This document shows positions 44,320-54,299 of a stretch of 64,000 bases of DNA, one piece after another. Position 1 is the stretch's first letter; every line of letters starts with the position of its first letter. The stretch is from Eubacteriales bacterium (GTDB lineage Bacteria; Bacillota; Clostridia; Oscillospirales; Butyricicoccaceae). Under the pieces are notes generated by a model that did not search any database, had not been told where the DNA came from, and worked only from the letters and a program-made list of their open reading frames with translations. The stretch is taken from contig JAUNGQ010000007.1 in the NCBI GenBank assembly GCA_030524285.1, positions 54,233-118,232 on the forward strand, written 5' to 3'. The translations under genes were made by a program, and so were the position numbers.

Positions 44320-45500
44320 AGGTTTCCTCCTATCAGATAAACCGGATTCTGCGCCATCATCATATGATAGCTCCCCACCTTCTTCGCACGGGAAATATTG
44401 ACACAGGAAATTTCCACAGCAAAGCCATTGTCCTCTAGAACTGCAACTGCCATATGTACGGTTTCCAGTGCAATCGCTGTAATCACAAGCCGTACCTTTG
44501 GGTTCTTTTCTCGAATCGCCGCTACAATTTCCGCCATATTGCCGCGGCTTCCGCCAATAAATACACAGTCCGGCGCAGGAAGTGATTCCAGTCCTTCCGG
44601 CGCCATAGCTTTGATCGTAGTGACGTTATAGCAGCCGGTGTTTCTGCGGTTGTGTTCCACCAGCTCCTGCGCCTCCAGCTTACATTCCACAGCATACACC
44701 TGTCCGCGATTGGCACGACGCGCCAAGTCCATGGAAACCGAACCGGTCCCCGCGCCGATGTCATAGACGATATCTGTCGGCTTTACCGAGAGCAGATCAC
44801 AGGCAAGCCAGCGGACCTCCTGTTTGGTCATCGGCACATCCCCGCGGATAAAATCACGGTCCCGCAATGGGCGGCTGGCATCGGCAGGCTGGTCATTTTC
44901 AACCATCATGACACACAAATCGCTAAACACCTGTCCGGCAAGCTGTTGCGGTGTACCGGATACCATACATTCTGTTTCTGCACCAAGATTTTCCCCTATC
45001 GTCACTTTGACATGCTTCAAACCGGCTTCCAACAGATCTTTGCACAGCACATGTGCTTTGTTTCGCCCACCAGTCAGCGCAATAACTTTTCTATTGTAGC
45101 TGGCAGCGCCCAGCAGCGCACCGGAACGTCCGTGCAAGCTGAGTAAGACTGCATCATCATACGGCGTGCCTGCTTTTGCACAAAAAGCCTGTATGCTGCT
45201 GATACCCGGCAACAATTGCACATGTCCATACGCCGACAGTTTTGGATATAAAATCTTTGCTGCACTATAAAAGCCGGTATCGCCGCTGAGCAGGATCACG
45301 GTTGCCCCGTCCTGCTCCTGTGCCGTATTTGACAGTTGAGCAAACGGGACTGTCCGGATATCCTGTCGAATATCCAACAGGCCATCTGCCAGACGGGCAG
45401 TGGATAAAACCGTATCGGCCCGTTGTATGACATCCCGCGCCTGTGTGGTCAACATATCCGCTGTACCCATACCGGCGCCAATCAGGTAAAACTCCTTCAT
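44316..45500 (-). CDS. cbiET: Fused cobalt-precorrin C5/C15-methyltransferase and decarboxylase (CbiE-CbiT)
   Basis: 394 residues from ATG 45498-45500. Residues 1-200 form the CbiE tetrapyrrole methylase (YLIGAGMGTADMLT, LLSGDTGFYSAAKILY, LLPGISSIQAFCAKAG). Residues 210-394 form the CbiT Rossmann methyltransferase (DIVYDIGAGTGSVSMDLARR, AVECKLEAQELVEHN, FIGGSRGNMAEI). Together they methylate C5 and C15 and remove the acetate side chain, as CobL does in the aerobic route. Both halves appear intact. Confidence 0.95.
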   Translation of the reverse strand: MKEFYLIGAGMGTADMLTTQARDVIQRADTVLSTARLADGLLDIRQDIRTVPFAQLSNTAQEQDGATVILLSGDTGFYSAAKILYPKLSAYGHVQLLPGISSIQAFCAKAGTPYDDAVLLSLHGRSGALLGAASYNRKVIALTGGRNKAHVLCKDLLEAGLKHVKVTIGENLGAETECMVSGTPQQLAGQVFSDLCVMMVENDQPADASRPLRDRDFIRGDVPMTKQEVRWLACDLLSVKPTDIVYDIGAGTGSVSMDLARRANRGQVYAVECKLEAQELVEHNRRNTGCYNVTTIKAMAPEGLESLPAPDCVFIGGSRGNMAEIVAAIREKNPKVRLVITAIALETVHMAVAVLEDNGFAVEISCVNISRAKKVGSYHMMMAQNPVYLIGGNL

Positions 45501-46789
45501 GCCTCTGTACTCAGTTCTGCCATAACAGCTCTTGCTGCATCTACGGTTGCCTGTAAGTCCTGCTGGGTATGTGCGGCACTGACAAACATCGCTTCAAACT
45601 GCGCCGGCGCCAGATAGACCTTGTGCTTCAGCATGGCGCGGAAATATGCCGCATATTTCTCGGTATCGCTGGATTTTGCACCGACATAGTTGGTGACTGT
45701 CTGCTCCGTGAAGAACACACTGAGCAGAGATCCAATCTGGTTGACTGTACAGCCCAGATGATATTCTTTTTCCAGTTCACACATCTGCTGTGCCAGCCAT
45801 GCAGCATCGCGTTCAATCTGCGTATAGATTTTCGGCTGCTCGTTCAGTATGGTTAGCTGTGCCAATCCCGCTGCCATGGCAACCGGATTGCCGGACAACG
45901 TCCCCGCCTGATAAACCGGTCCTGTCGGTGCAACCTGTTCCATCAGCTTTCTCGTACCCGCAAATGCGCCAACCGGCATACCGCCGCCGATAATCTTGCC
46001 AAACGTCACAAGATCCGCACGCACGCCAAAATATTCCTGTGCGCCGCCGCGTGCCAGACGGAAACCAGTGATGACTTCATCAAAAATCAGCAGCGCTCCA
46101 TATTGGTCACACAGTACGCGCAGTCCCTGTAAAAATCCTTCTTCCGGCGCAACAACACCCATATTGGCCGCAACTGGCTCGACAATGACAGCCGCCACTT
46201 GATCTTGATTGGCAGCAAGCAGCTGTTCTACGCTTTCCAGATTATTGTACGTTGCTGTCAGGGTATTTTCTGCAATCGATGCGGGAACGCCGGCAGAATC
46301 CGGTCTGCCCTGTGTCAGTGCGCCGGAACCCGCCTTGACCAGCATGGAATCCGAATGACCATGATAGCAGCCCTCAAACTTGATGATTTTATCTTTTCCT
46401 GTCGCGCCGCGCGCCACACGCACAGCGCTCATAACAGCTTCCGTGCCGGAATTGACCATGCGTACCATTTCGATATTCGGTACCATGGAAACCACCAGCT
46501 CTGCCAGCTGGGTTTCGCGTCCTGTCGGTGCGCCAAAGCTCAAGCCATGCTGCATGACCTCCGCAACAGCAGACAGCACCTGCGGATGCGCATGTCCCAG
46601 AATCATCGGTCCCCAGGAACCCACATAGTCGATATATTCCACACCGTCAACATCGGTGATATATGCCCCCTTCGCGCTGCGGATAAACCGCGGTGTCATA
46701 CCAACAGCACGATACGCACGCACCGGACTGTTAACGCCGCCCGGCATGACCTTACACGCCTGTTCAAACAGCTTTTCAGAAGTATCCAT
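45497..46789 (-). CDS. hemL: Glutamate-1-semialdehyde 2,1-aminomutase
   Basis: 430 residues from ATG 46787-46789, two bases after the hemB stop, ending with an ATGA overlap to cbiET. The PLP lysine is in LVTFGKIIGGGMPVGAFAG near residue 267; MPGGVNSPVRAYRAV and VNSGTEAVMSAVRVAR are also typical. It makes 5-aminolevulinate in the C5 pathway. Its placement in the operon dedicates precursor supply to corrin synthesis. Confidence 0.96.
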   Translation of the reverse strand: MDTSEKLFEQACKVMPGGVNSPVRAYRAVGMTPRFIRSAKGAYITDVDGVEYIDYVGSWGPMILGHAHPQVLSAVAEVMQHGLSFGAPTGRETQLAELVVSMVPNIEMVRMVNSGTEAVMSAVRVARGATGKDKIIKFEGCYHGHSDSMLVKAGSGALTQGRPDSAGVPASIAENTLTATYNNLESVEQLLAANQDQVAAVIVEPVAANMGVVAPEEGFLQGLRVLCDQYGALLIFDEVITGFRLARGGAQEYFGVRADLVTFGKIIGGGMPVGAFAGTRKLMEQVAPTGPVYQAGTLSGNPVAMAAGLAQLTILNEQPKIYTQIERDAAWLAQQMCELEKEYHLGCTVNQIGSLLSVFFTEQTVTNYVGAKSSDTEKYAAYFRAMLKHKVYLAPAQFEAMFVSAAHTQQDLQATVDAARAVMAELSTEA

Positions 46790-46791
46790 CG

Positions 46792-47775
46792 TTATCCGAT
46801 ATCTCCTTTCTTCATCGCCTGTGCCAGCTCCTTGGCATAATATGTGATCAGAATATCTGCGCCAGCACGGTAAATGCTCAGTGCTGATTCACACATAATC
46901 CGATATTCATCTACCAAATCCGCAGCAGCTGCCGCCTTCATCATGGCATACTCGCCGCTGACCGAATATGCCGCCAGCGGCAGATCAAAACGTTCTTTCG
47001 CCTTGACAATGACATCCAGATAGCTCAGTGCGGGCTTGACCATGATGATATCCGCGCCTTCCTGTATATCCAGCTCACATTCCAGCATTGCCTCGCGGCT
47101 GTTGTGTGGGTCCATCTGATAGGACTTACGGTCACCAAAGGACGGCGCAGAGCCTGCAGCGTCGCGGAACGGACCATAAAAGGCCGACGCATACTTTGCA
47201 GAATATGCCATCACCGGCACATTGATAAAGCCGTTTGCATCCAAAATAGCACGGATTGCGCCGACACGTCCGTCCATCATATCGGACGGCGCTACCATAT
47301 CCGCACCGGCCTGTGCATGTGACAGTGCGATTTTAGCCAAACACTCCAGCGTCTTGTCGTTGTCAACATAATGATCGCACAGGATACCACAATGTCCATG
47401 AGAGGTATATTCACACATGCACACATCCGTAATAACATAAAAATCCGGATATTTCGCTTTGATCACGCGGATCGTCTGCTGTACAATGCCATCCTCTGCC
47501 CATCCACCGGAGCCAATTTCATCCTTATGTGCCGGAAGTCCGAACAGGATGACCTTTTCCACACCGGCCTGGATACATTCTTCAATTGCCTCACAAATAC
47601 GATCCGGCGACCAGTGATACTGCCCCGGTAAAGACGGGATTTCACGCTTAATATTTTCTCCCTCAATCGCAAACAGCGGATAAATCAGGCTGGATGGTGA
47701 CATGCGGGTTTCGCGCATCATAGAACGAAGCGTCGGCGTGGTGCGCAATCTGCGCGGACGATTGATCAGATTCAT
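46792..47775 (-). CDS. hemB: Porphobilinogen synthase
   Basis: 327 residues from ATG 47773-47775 (ATGA overlap upstream). The zinc-binding cysteines are in DVCMCEYTSHGHCG near residues 120-133, the Schiff-base lysines in VMAYSAKYASAFYGPF near 199 and MVKPALSYLD near 250. It condenses two 5-aminolevulinate molecules. Confidence 0.97.
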   Translation of the reverse strand: MNLINRPRRLRTTPTLRSMMRETRMSPSSLIYPLFAIEGENIKREIPSLPGQYHWSPDRICEAIEECIQAGVEKVILFGLPAHKDEIGSGGWAEDGIVQQTIRVIKAKYPDFYVITDVCMCEYTSHGHCGILCDHYVDNDKTLECLAKIALSHAQAGADMVAPSDMMDGRVGAIRAILDANGFINVPVMAYSAKYASAFYGPFRDAAGSAPSFGDRKSYQMDPHNSREAMLECELDIQEGADIIMVKPALSYLDVIVKAKERFDLPLAAYSVSGEYAMMKAAAAADLVDEYRIMCESALSIYRAGADILITYYAKELAQAMKKGDIG

Positions 47776-49271
47776 TTGTGATATTCCTCCTGTAGCGTCA
47801 TAAGCATCGCGTCAATGGTAGCATTGGCAGCGGTGATAGTATGCATTCCTGCGGCTTTTGCCGCCTTTTCTGTAGACGGGCCAATACAAAGTGCAGTAAA
47901 ACCCGTCATATTTGTGCCCTCTGGCAGGCTTTCTACAAAGCCGTGTACGGTAGAAGCGCTGGTAAACGTAATGTAATCGATGCTACCGTCAGCCAGCATT
48001 GCAGCCATCTCTTCCCTGCGTTCACTGTGGTACAGCGTCCGATAAACCGGCACATCATCAAACGAAACACACGCCTGTGCCAGCAGCTCTGGCAACTCCG
48101 GTGTGCCGATTTCGGCTCGTAGCATGAGCACGCGCTCGCCCTCCTGCACCAATCGAATCAGACCTTCCGCCAGATGGACAGAATCATACACTGCCGGAAT
48201 ATAATCCGCACGCAGGCCGTGCTCCTTTAGCTTTTTCGCAGTCCCGGCGCCAATGACGGCTACCTTCATATGCGCCAGACTGCGCATATCCATATCCGCA
48301 GCGTTGAGGAGCTGTACCAGGACATCCACACCCGCAGGGCTGGTCAGGACCAGCCAATGATACTGTTCCATCGAGGCTAATGCCTCCACTACCGGCATAT
48401 TCGGCCAGATGGTTTCTGTTTCAATACACGGATACGAAATAACATCTGCACCCAGCCTGCGAAGCCGTTCGGTCAGCGTACCGGCACGCTGCTTCGGACG
48501 GGTAACCGCTACCGTTACACCATGAAGCGGCAGCTTATCATACCAGTCAAAGCCATCAGACAAAGCACACACACTGCCGACAATCAAAATCGCCGGACTT
48601 TCAATACCGGCTTTCTGCATTTCCTGCACCAATGTGCCGACAGTTGCCACAACCTTCCGCTGTCCCGGCAGTGTGCCGCGTTCAATCATCGCGGCAGGCA
48701 TATCCGCCGACATACCAGCCTGCATTAAACGATGCAGAATCATCGGCGTACTGCTGACGCTCATCAAAAATACCAGTGTGCCCTTATGGCGTACCAGTGC
48801 GTCAAAATCAATGTCCAACTCACTGCCAGCCTTCGCATGTCCGGTGATGATATGCACCGAGGAAGTGAAATCCCTGTGTGTCACCGGAATACCTGCATAT
48901 GCCGGTACTGCCAGTGCACTGGTCACGCCCGGTACAACGTCAAAATCAATGCCGTTTTCCACCAGCAGCTCCAATTCTTCGCCGCCGCGTCCGAACAAAA
49001 AGCAATCGCCGCCCTTAAGCCGGACAACACGCTTTCCTTCCCTCGCCTTTTCCAGCAGGATTTCATTGATGCGCCATTGCGGCACCGGGTGATGGTTGCT
49101 CTTTTTGCCGACATCAATGCATTCTGCTTTGGATGGCATTAACGCCAGAATTTCCGGCCCCACCAAACGATCATATACAACGACATCGGCATTTAAAATC
49201 GCCTGCCGTCCCTTCACGGTCAGCAGCCCCGGATCACCGGGTCCTGCGCCAACCAGTGTTACATGTCCCAT
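47772..49271 (-). CDS. cobA-hemD: Fused uroporphyrinogen-III C-methyltransferase and uroporphyrinogen-III synthase (CobA-HemD)
   Basis: 499 residues from ATG 49269-49271. Residues 1-245 are the CobA/SUMT methylase (VTLVGAGPGDPGLLTVKG, RLKGGDCFLFGRGGEE, VVPGVTSALAVPAYAGIPVTHR). From about 250 the HemD synthase begins (VTVAVTRPKQRAGTLTERLR) and runs to the end (YITFTSASTVHGFVE, CIGPSTEKAAKAAG). The protein thus makes uroporphyrinogen III and converts it to precorrin-2. Such fusions are common in Firmicutes. Confidence 0.96.
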   Translation of the reverse strand: MGHVTLVGAGPGDPGLLTVKGRQAILNADVVVYDRLVGPEILALMPSKAECIDVGKKSNHHPVPQWRINEILLEKAREGKRVVRLKGGDCFLFGRGGEELELLVENGIDFDVVPGVTSALAVPAYAGIPVTHRDFTSSVHIITGHAKAGSELDIDFDALVRHKGTLVFLMSVSSTPMILHRLMQAGMSADMPAAMIERGTLPGQRKVVATVGTLVQEMQKAGIESPAILIVGSVCALSDGFDWYDKLPLHGVTVAVTRPKQRAGTLTERLRRLGADVISYPCIETETIWPNMPVVEALASMEQYHWLVLTSPAGVDVLVQLLNAADMDMRSLAHMKVAVIGAGTAKKLKEHGLRADYIPAVYDSVHLAEGLIRLVQEGERVLMLRAEIGTPELPELLAQACVSFDDVPVYRTLYHSERREEMAAMLADGSIDYITFTSASTVHGFVESLPEGTNMTGFTALCIGPSTEKAAKAAGMHTITAANATIDAMLMTLQEEYHK

Positions 49272-49275
49272 ACTA

Positions 49276-50160
49276 TCAGCCCTCGTTTTTCATCCGCAAC
49301 GCCAGCTCCGCTGCATATGCCGCACTGTCAGTCCGCGGACAGATCATGGTTTTCACGCTCGAATGCATCCGGTCTTCTGTGACATACAGACCAGTCAGCT
49401 TGATGGTATTCATATCCACAAGCTGTGCAAAGGATGCAACCGGCGACGAGCAGCCGCCATCCAGCGCGCGGATAAACGCACGCTCTGCCATCGCACAATC
49501 CCATGCATCTGCATCGTGAAATTTCGTTAAAATATCGATATCAAAGCCCTTTGTCGCCTGTACGGCAAGAATGCCCTGACAGGCGGAAGGGAGTATTTCT
49601 TCCGGTGTAAAAATATGGTGAATGCGCTCCTCCAGCCCCAAACGGTGCAGCCCTGCCTGCGCCAAAATCAATGCGCCGTATTCTCCATTGTCCAGCTTAC
49701 GCAGGCGGGTTTGGAGGTTGCCGCGCACAGGCTTTACTGCAATGTCAGGATACAGTTTTTTGATCTGCACGGCACGGCGTGCAGAGGCACAGCCAACTGG
49801 CTTTGTTGTATCCCACGCCGTACAGCCTTCGGGAAGAACAAGAACATCATACGGTGTTTCCCGGCTGGATACTGCTATAAGCGGAAGCCTTTCATCCAGT
49901 TGGGCCGGTAAATCCTTCATAGAATGCACCGTCAGGTCAACCTCACCCGCCAGCAGCGCGCGGTCAAGCTCCTTGACAAACAAGCCCTTGCCACCAACTT
50001 TGTCCAGTGTCCGGTCGAGGATTTTATCGCCGGTGGTTTTCATTGTCACCAGCTGAATATCAATAGAAGAATCATATGCACGAATGGCATCGATGACCAT
50101 TTCACTTTGTATAACAGCCAGTTTGGATTCTCGGCTGCCTACCCGTATTGTCCTGCTCAT
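49276..50160 (-). CDS. hemC: Hydroxymethylbilane synthase
   Basis: 294 residues from ATG 50158-50160 (ATGA overlap with the upstream gene). The N-terminus RVGSRESKLAVIQSEMV and the catalytic Asp region VDLTVHSMKDLPAQL near residue 80 are present. The dipyrromethane cofactor attaches to the Cys in LDGGCSSPVASF near 235. It polymerises four porphobilinogens for HemD. Confidence 0.97.
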   Translation of the reverse strand: MSRTIRVGSRESKLAVIQSEMVIDAIRAYDSSIDIQLVTMKTTGDKILDRTLDKVGGKGLFVKELDRALLAGEVDLTVHSMKDLPAQLDERLPLIAVSSRETPYDVLVLPEGCTAWDTTKPVGCASARRAVQIKKLYPDIAVKPVRGNLQTRLRKLDNGEYGALILAQAGLHRLGLEERIHHIFTPEEILPSACQGILAVQATKGFDIDILTKFHDADAWDCAMAERAFIRALDGGCSSPVASFAQLVDMNTIKLTGLYVTEDRMHSSVKTMICPRTDSAAYAAELALRMKNEG

Positions 50161-51332
50161 CTGTTGTTCTCCTCCTGTAAAACTGCCTCGATGGTACGCG
50201 CTATCCGGGCGGTTTTCTTGTGATCACTGCCATCGGATACCAGCCCGACAGACAGTCCTGCGCCAGTCCGTACTGCCGGAAAGAAGAAGGTACATTCGTT
50301 CCGGTTATCTGCTGTGCTGATAAAAATATTTTTTACCGCACACAGCTCATAAATGCTGTGGTTGAGATCCCTGTCATCTGTCGCGGCTGTCACAAGGAAC
50401 ATGCCGTCCAGGTCATCCGGCTGAAATACCCGTCTGAGCAACTTTGCTCCTACCGGCGCTTCCCCTTTGGGAGCCACCACGGTCACATCCGCGCCATAGC
50501 GCAGCAGAACCTCCGCCCGGTGTGCGCCGATTGTTCCGCATCCAACCACCAGACATCGTTTTCCAGTCAAATCAACAAACAATGGAAACCGTGGCCTCTT
50601 TTGAGGAAGCAGCAAATCCCGCACCTCATCCGGCGTCATGCCGTCCTCCTGCGGGCGGTCAATCAAAATCACCTTACAGCCACATGCCTTTGCCGCTGCC
50701 AGCTTCTCCGGCAAACCACCTGCTGTACCAGTGTCCTTTGTCACCAGCCATTTTGCGCCACAGGTATGCAGCAGCGCCGTATTCAGTTCCTCAGAAAACG
50801 GCCCTTGCATCATGACAATATGAGCCGCCGGAAATCCGAGCATTTTGCAGATTTCCAGCGAAGCCTCCGCAGGCAGCACTCTGGGCCACAGACGTTCTGC
50901 ATAATCCGGTACAGCGGTGAAGCAGTGCAGTTCCTTGCTGCCAACTGTCAGCAGGACAGCGCCCTCCGTATCCGCCAGATATTCCGCCGCTTCTGCGGCG
51001 CTGCTGACATGGATCACGCCCTCTGCCTGCGTTTTGGGACGCAGAAGCCGGATATACTGACATTCTGCTGTCCGACATGCCTGCCGGATATTCTGGCTGA
51101 CCTCAACGGCATAAGGATGCGTCGCATCAATCACCAATTCGGTATCCTGCAAAAAAGCCGCCATCTCATCCGCCGTCATCCGTCCGGTATGCACTGTGAT
51201 ACCCGGCATTTCCGGCAAAACCGCTTTCCCATATTCCGTCGCCACACACACCGTTGCACACAGTCTGGCCTTTGACAGTTGTTCACACAGCGTCCGTCCT
51301 TCACTTGTTCCGGCAAAAATCACACGCTTCAT
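50157..51332 (-). CDS. cobK-sirC: Fused precorrin-6A reductase and precorrin-2 dehydrogenase (CobK-SirC)
   Basis: 391 residues from ATG 51330-51332 (ATGA overlap). Residues 1-240 match CobK/CbiJ: VIFAGTSEGRTLCEQLS, VIDATHPYAVEVSQNIRQAC, WLVTKDTGTAGGLPEKLAAA. From about residue 245 a second Rossmann domain starts (DLTGKRCLVVGCGTIGAHRA) with VTAATDDRDLNHSIYELC, which contains the conserved Asp of Met8/SirC dehydrogenases. The second part is only about 147 residues and seems to lack a helical dimerisation tail. The fusion links sirohydrochlorin formation with a later reduction step. Confidence 0.9.
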   Translation of the reverse strand: MKRVIFAGTSEGRTLCEQLSKARLCATVCVATEYGKAVLPEMPGITVHTGRMTADEMAAFLQDTELVIDATHPYAVEVSQNIRQACRTAECQYIRLLRPKTQAEGVIHVSSAAEAAEYLADTEGAVLLTVGSKELHCFTAVPDYAERLWPRVLPAEASLEICKMLGFPAAHIVMMQGPFSEELNTALLHTCGAKWLVTKDTGTAGGLPEKLAAAKACGCKVILIDRPQEDGMTPDEVRDLLLPQKRPRFPLFVDLTGKRCLVVGCGTIGAHRAEVLLRYGADVTVVAPKGEAPVGAKLLRRVFQPDDLDGMFLVTAATDDRDLNHSIYELCAVKNIFISTADNRNECTFFFPAVRTGAGLSVGLVSDGSDHKKTARIARTIEAVLQEENNR

Positions 51333-52057
51333 TTGTTTTCATACCCTCTCGGTGTGACAAGCTTTCCATGTATCACCTTTGTCTGGCTATTGCCGATGAA
51401 CACCGTTGTGAACATATCCACCTTCGCATCCCGCAGCTCAGCCAGTGTACAGATTGTACCCTGCTCCCCATCGCGTCCGATGTTGCGCACGATACCGCAC
51501 GGTGTATCCGGCGCCTTGCTTTGCAGCACGATATTACACGCCTTTTGCAAATAATCTGCACGCTTGCGGCTGGATGGATTATACAGGCAGATACTAAAAT
51601 CCGCCTGTGATGCAAAATCCAGACGTTTTGCAATGGTTTCCCACGGCGTCAACAGGTCGCTCAGACTGATAACCGCAAAATCATGCACCAGCGGAGCGCC
51701 CAACACTGCCGCACCGCCGCACGCCGCCGTAATGCCCGGAATGACCTCAATTTCCAATTCCGGATATTCAGCACAAACCTCATGCATCAGACCCGCCATA
51801 CCATAGACACCGGCATCACCGGAGCAGATCATGGAAACCGTCTTGCCGGTCAGCGCCGCATCCCGCGCCTTTACACAGCGATCGATTTCCTGCTTCATCG
51901 GCGTCTGTAAAATCTCCTTATTGCCGATATAATCACGTACCAAATCAATATATACGGTATAACCCGCGATGATATCACTTTTTTGCATGGCAGACAGTGC
52001 ACGCGGCGTCATCTGATCCGCGCCGCCCGGCCCAATGCCAATCACATACAGCTTCAT
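51329..52057 (-). CDS. cbiH: Cobalt-precorrin-3B C17-methyltransferase
   Basis: 242 residues from ATG 52055-52057 (ATGA overlap). The tetrapyrrole methylase fold is clear: YVIGIGPGGADQMTPRA, MICSGDAGVYGMAGLM near residue 87, and VIPGITAACGGAAVLGAPL near 113. The CobJ/CbiH identity rests on AGYTVYIDLV near the N-terminus and ICLYNPSSRKRADYL. It methylates C17 and drives ring contraction. Confidence 0.93.
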   Translation of the reverse strand: MKLYVIGIGPGGADQMTPRALSAMQKSDIIAGYTVYIDLVRDYIGNKEILQTPMKQEIDRCVKARDAALTGKTVSMICSGDAGVYGMAGLMHEVCAEYPELEIEVIPGITAACGGAAVLGAPLVHDFAVISLSDLLTPWETIAKRLDFASQADFSICLYNPSSRKRADYLQKACNIVLQSKAPDTPCGIVRNIGRDGEQGTICTLAELRDAKVDMFTTVFIGNSQTKVIHGKLVTPRGYENK

Positions 52058-53286
52058 TGTGTCCTCCTGTCCCGCAACTGCGGCGCTTTGCGCAGAATAG
52101 CCTCCCGACAGGCCTCCAGTGCGCTGTCAGACAATTCTCCCTGCAAGCCGCTGAGCAGCAGCCGTGCAGTTTTCTCTGCCGCCAGCCGTGCAGCATGTTC
52201 CATTTTATCCACAGTCTGCGCATTTTCTCCATCTGACAACACAGCAAAATCATAACCGGTGACAATTCGCTCACTGACAAGATGGCCCAGCTCATCCATC
52301 AGCGGCAATGCCTGCCGATATGCTTTCCATCGCAGCAGCTCCGCCATTTCTTCTTCGATGATCGCCTCCACCTGCCTGCGGTCATCGGCATCCACATGTA
52401 CATCACGCCCGCCCATACTGTCCATATCGAGAAAAATCTGTACACCGGGTAAATTGCGTATCGCCGGGTCAATATCCCGCGGAATCGACAGATCACAAAC
52501 TGCGCACGGGATACTATCTAAGGCTTCCAAACTCTCCCGTGTGATCGTATAATGCGGGCTTGTAGTTGCACTGAGCAGGATTTCACATTCCGGTATCATG
52601 GCCATGCGTTCGTCATACGCAATGGTACTGCACCCTGCCGGGACGACAGTTTGTCCGTGCTTATAGGAACGCAGTGTGACTGTGACCTGACAGCCGGCTG
52701 CTACCAGCAGACTGGAGGCCAGACGCCCCATTTCACCATTGCCAATGACGAGTGCACGCTTTCCCTTTACATGCATTGCAGATGTCAAAAGTGCAACAGC
52801 CTGTCCTGCAACTGAGAGCGGTGCAGCGGAAAGCCGTACCTGTGTCCGACTGCGCTTTCCGGCTGTTGCTGCCAGGCGAAACAACTGGCTTAAAACAGCA
52901 TCTGTCGTTTCCGCTTCATGTGCCATCTGGTACGCACGCTTAACCTGTGAGACAATCTGATCCTCTCCCAGAATCTGTGAGCACAGACCGCACGAAACCT
53001 CCATCAGATGACGTTCCGCTGTCTCTGCAAAGCGTTCTGAGAACAGATTTTCCGATCCCTGTGCCGCTGCTGCCCGACATAGGATTTCTGCGGGCTTCAA
53101 TCCGGCATTTCCACTGAGATATAGCTCCGTCCGGTTACAGGTGGACAGCAGCACACAGCCATCAACACCATCGGCGCATACAATCCGACGGCACAGCCGT
53201 TCAACCTGACTGTTCGTAAAGGAAAATGCTTCACGTTTGTCCATATTCGCATTTTCCCAGTCAATTCCAGCCATGCAAATGCTCAA
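52054..53286 (-). CDS. hemA: Glutamyl-tRNA reductase
   Basis: 410 residues from TTG 53284-53286. This start gives a TTGA overlap with the cbiG stop and a GGAGGACAGAATT ribosome-binding site; a longer TTG start at 53301 overlaps cbiG by 19 bases. The catalytic Cys is in VLLSTCNRTELYLSGN near residue 45, followed by EVSCGLCSQILGEDQIVSQV and the NADPH region ALVIGNGEMGRLASSLL. It begins the C5 route by reducing glutamyl-tRNA. Confidence 0.94.
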   Translation of the reverse strand: MSICMAGIDWENANMDKREAFSFTNSQVERLCRRIVCADGVDGCVLLSTCNRTELYLSGNAGLKPAEILCRAAAAQGSENLFSERFAETAERHLMEVSCGLCSQILGEDQIVSQVKRAYQMAHEAETTDAVLSQLFRLAATAGKRSRTQVRLSAAPLSVAGQAVALLTSAMHVKGKRALVIGNGEMGRLASSLLVAAGCQVTVTLRSYKHGQTVVPAGCSTIAYDERMAMIPECEILLSATTSPHYTITRESLEALDSIPCAVCDLSIPRDIDPAIRNLPGVQIFLDMDSMGGRDVHVDADDRRQVEAIIEEEMAELLRWKAYRQALPLMDELGHLVSERIVTGYDFAVLSDGENAQTVDKMEHAARLAAEKTARLLLSGLQGELSDSALEACREAILRKAPQLRDRRTQ

Positions 53287-54299
53287 AATTCTGTCCTCCA
53301 ATCCTCACAATACAACGATATCGTCATGCCGTTCTGTGCTGTCTTCGACAGCAGACAGCACCCTTCACCGGATGCCTTTGCCGCTGACCGCTGACAGACA
53401 TTGTCCGTCCCTGTGATCTTCCGCACAAATTCCGATGATACGAAGTCACCCTTCACCTGTTCCAGCTGTTGTGCGGTATAAAAATGTACTGGTACATCCC
53501 ATGCTTCTGCCAGCCGACATACCGCAGGCTCATCCTTTTTTAAATCAATGGATGCAATAGAAGCCACGGCACGCACGTGAATGTGCCTGTCGTTCATCAC
53601 CTGTTCCACCCAGTCTTGCAATGCTTCCGGCGGCGTATTCCGCTTACAGCCCACACCGACATGGACAATGCGCGGTGTCAGCCACAGAGTATGTGCAAAC
53701 GGCTCCTGCTTCCTTTGATATATGGAAATCTCTATGCCGTTTTCCGGCGTTGTTTCTGTTACAATTCCTTCCGGCAGTGTACCGCAAATCGGGAAATCAC
53801 TGCGCAGTCCGACATGCTCTCCTCGCAGCAATGCGCCGGAAACGTATTTGATGCAGTCAATATTGCGGACAATGCAGTTATGCTCCACCGCCCAGCTGTC
53901 AGCCGCAAAAACACCACGCCCGTCGGTTGCCGTTGTAATAACCGGAACAGCATGTAACGCCAGCGCAAGCCGCTCCGCCAGACGGTTGGCACCGCCGATA
54001 TGACCGGACAACAGAGAAATGACAAACCGTCCGTTTTCATCTATGACAATGACTGCCGGATCGGTGTCCTTGCTTTTGACAAACGGGGCAATTGCCCGCA
54101 CAGCAATCCCTGTCGCTCCGATAAAAACAACGGCATCCGATTGCTCCATAGCATATTGTGCAAAGGTATGGACAGTTTCATACCGCTGGAAGCCCGTTGC
54201 CTTTGCATATAATTGAACGGATTCTTCCGCAAGCTGTGCTGCTATTTTCCCGCTCAGCTCCCGCCCGCGGTCTGTGAACGCAATTACGTTGATCTTCAT
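53283..54299 (-). CDS. cbiG: Cobalt-precorrin-5A hydrolase
   Basis: 338 residues from ATG 54297-54299 (ATGA overlap). The N-terminal domain has AVVFIGATGIAVRAIAPFV and ISLLSGHIGGANRLAERLA; the C-terminal domain has IVHVGVGCKRNTPPEALQDW. CbiG opens the lactone of cobalt-precorrin-5A and is diagnostic of the early-cobalt anaerobic pathway. Confidence 0.94.
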   Translation of the reverse strand: MKINVIAFTDRGRELSGKIAAQLAEESVQLYAKATGFQRYETVHTFAQYAMEQSDAVVFIGATGIAVRAIAPFVKSKDTDPAVIVIDENGRFVISLLSGHIGGANRLAERLALALHAVPVITTATDGRGVFAADSWAVEHNCIVRNIDCIKYVSGALLRGEHVGLRSDFPICGTLPEGIVTETTPENGIEISIYQRKQEPFAHTLWLTPRIVHVGVGCKRNTPPEALQDWVEQVMNDRHIHVRAVASIASIDLKKDEPAVCRLAEAWDVPVHFYTAQQLEQVKGDFVSSEFVRKITGTDNVCQRSAAKASGEGCCLLSKTAQNGMTISLYCEDWRTEF

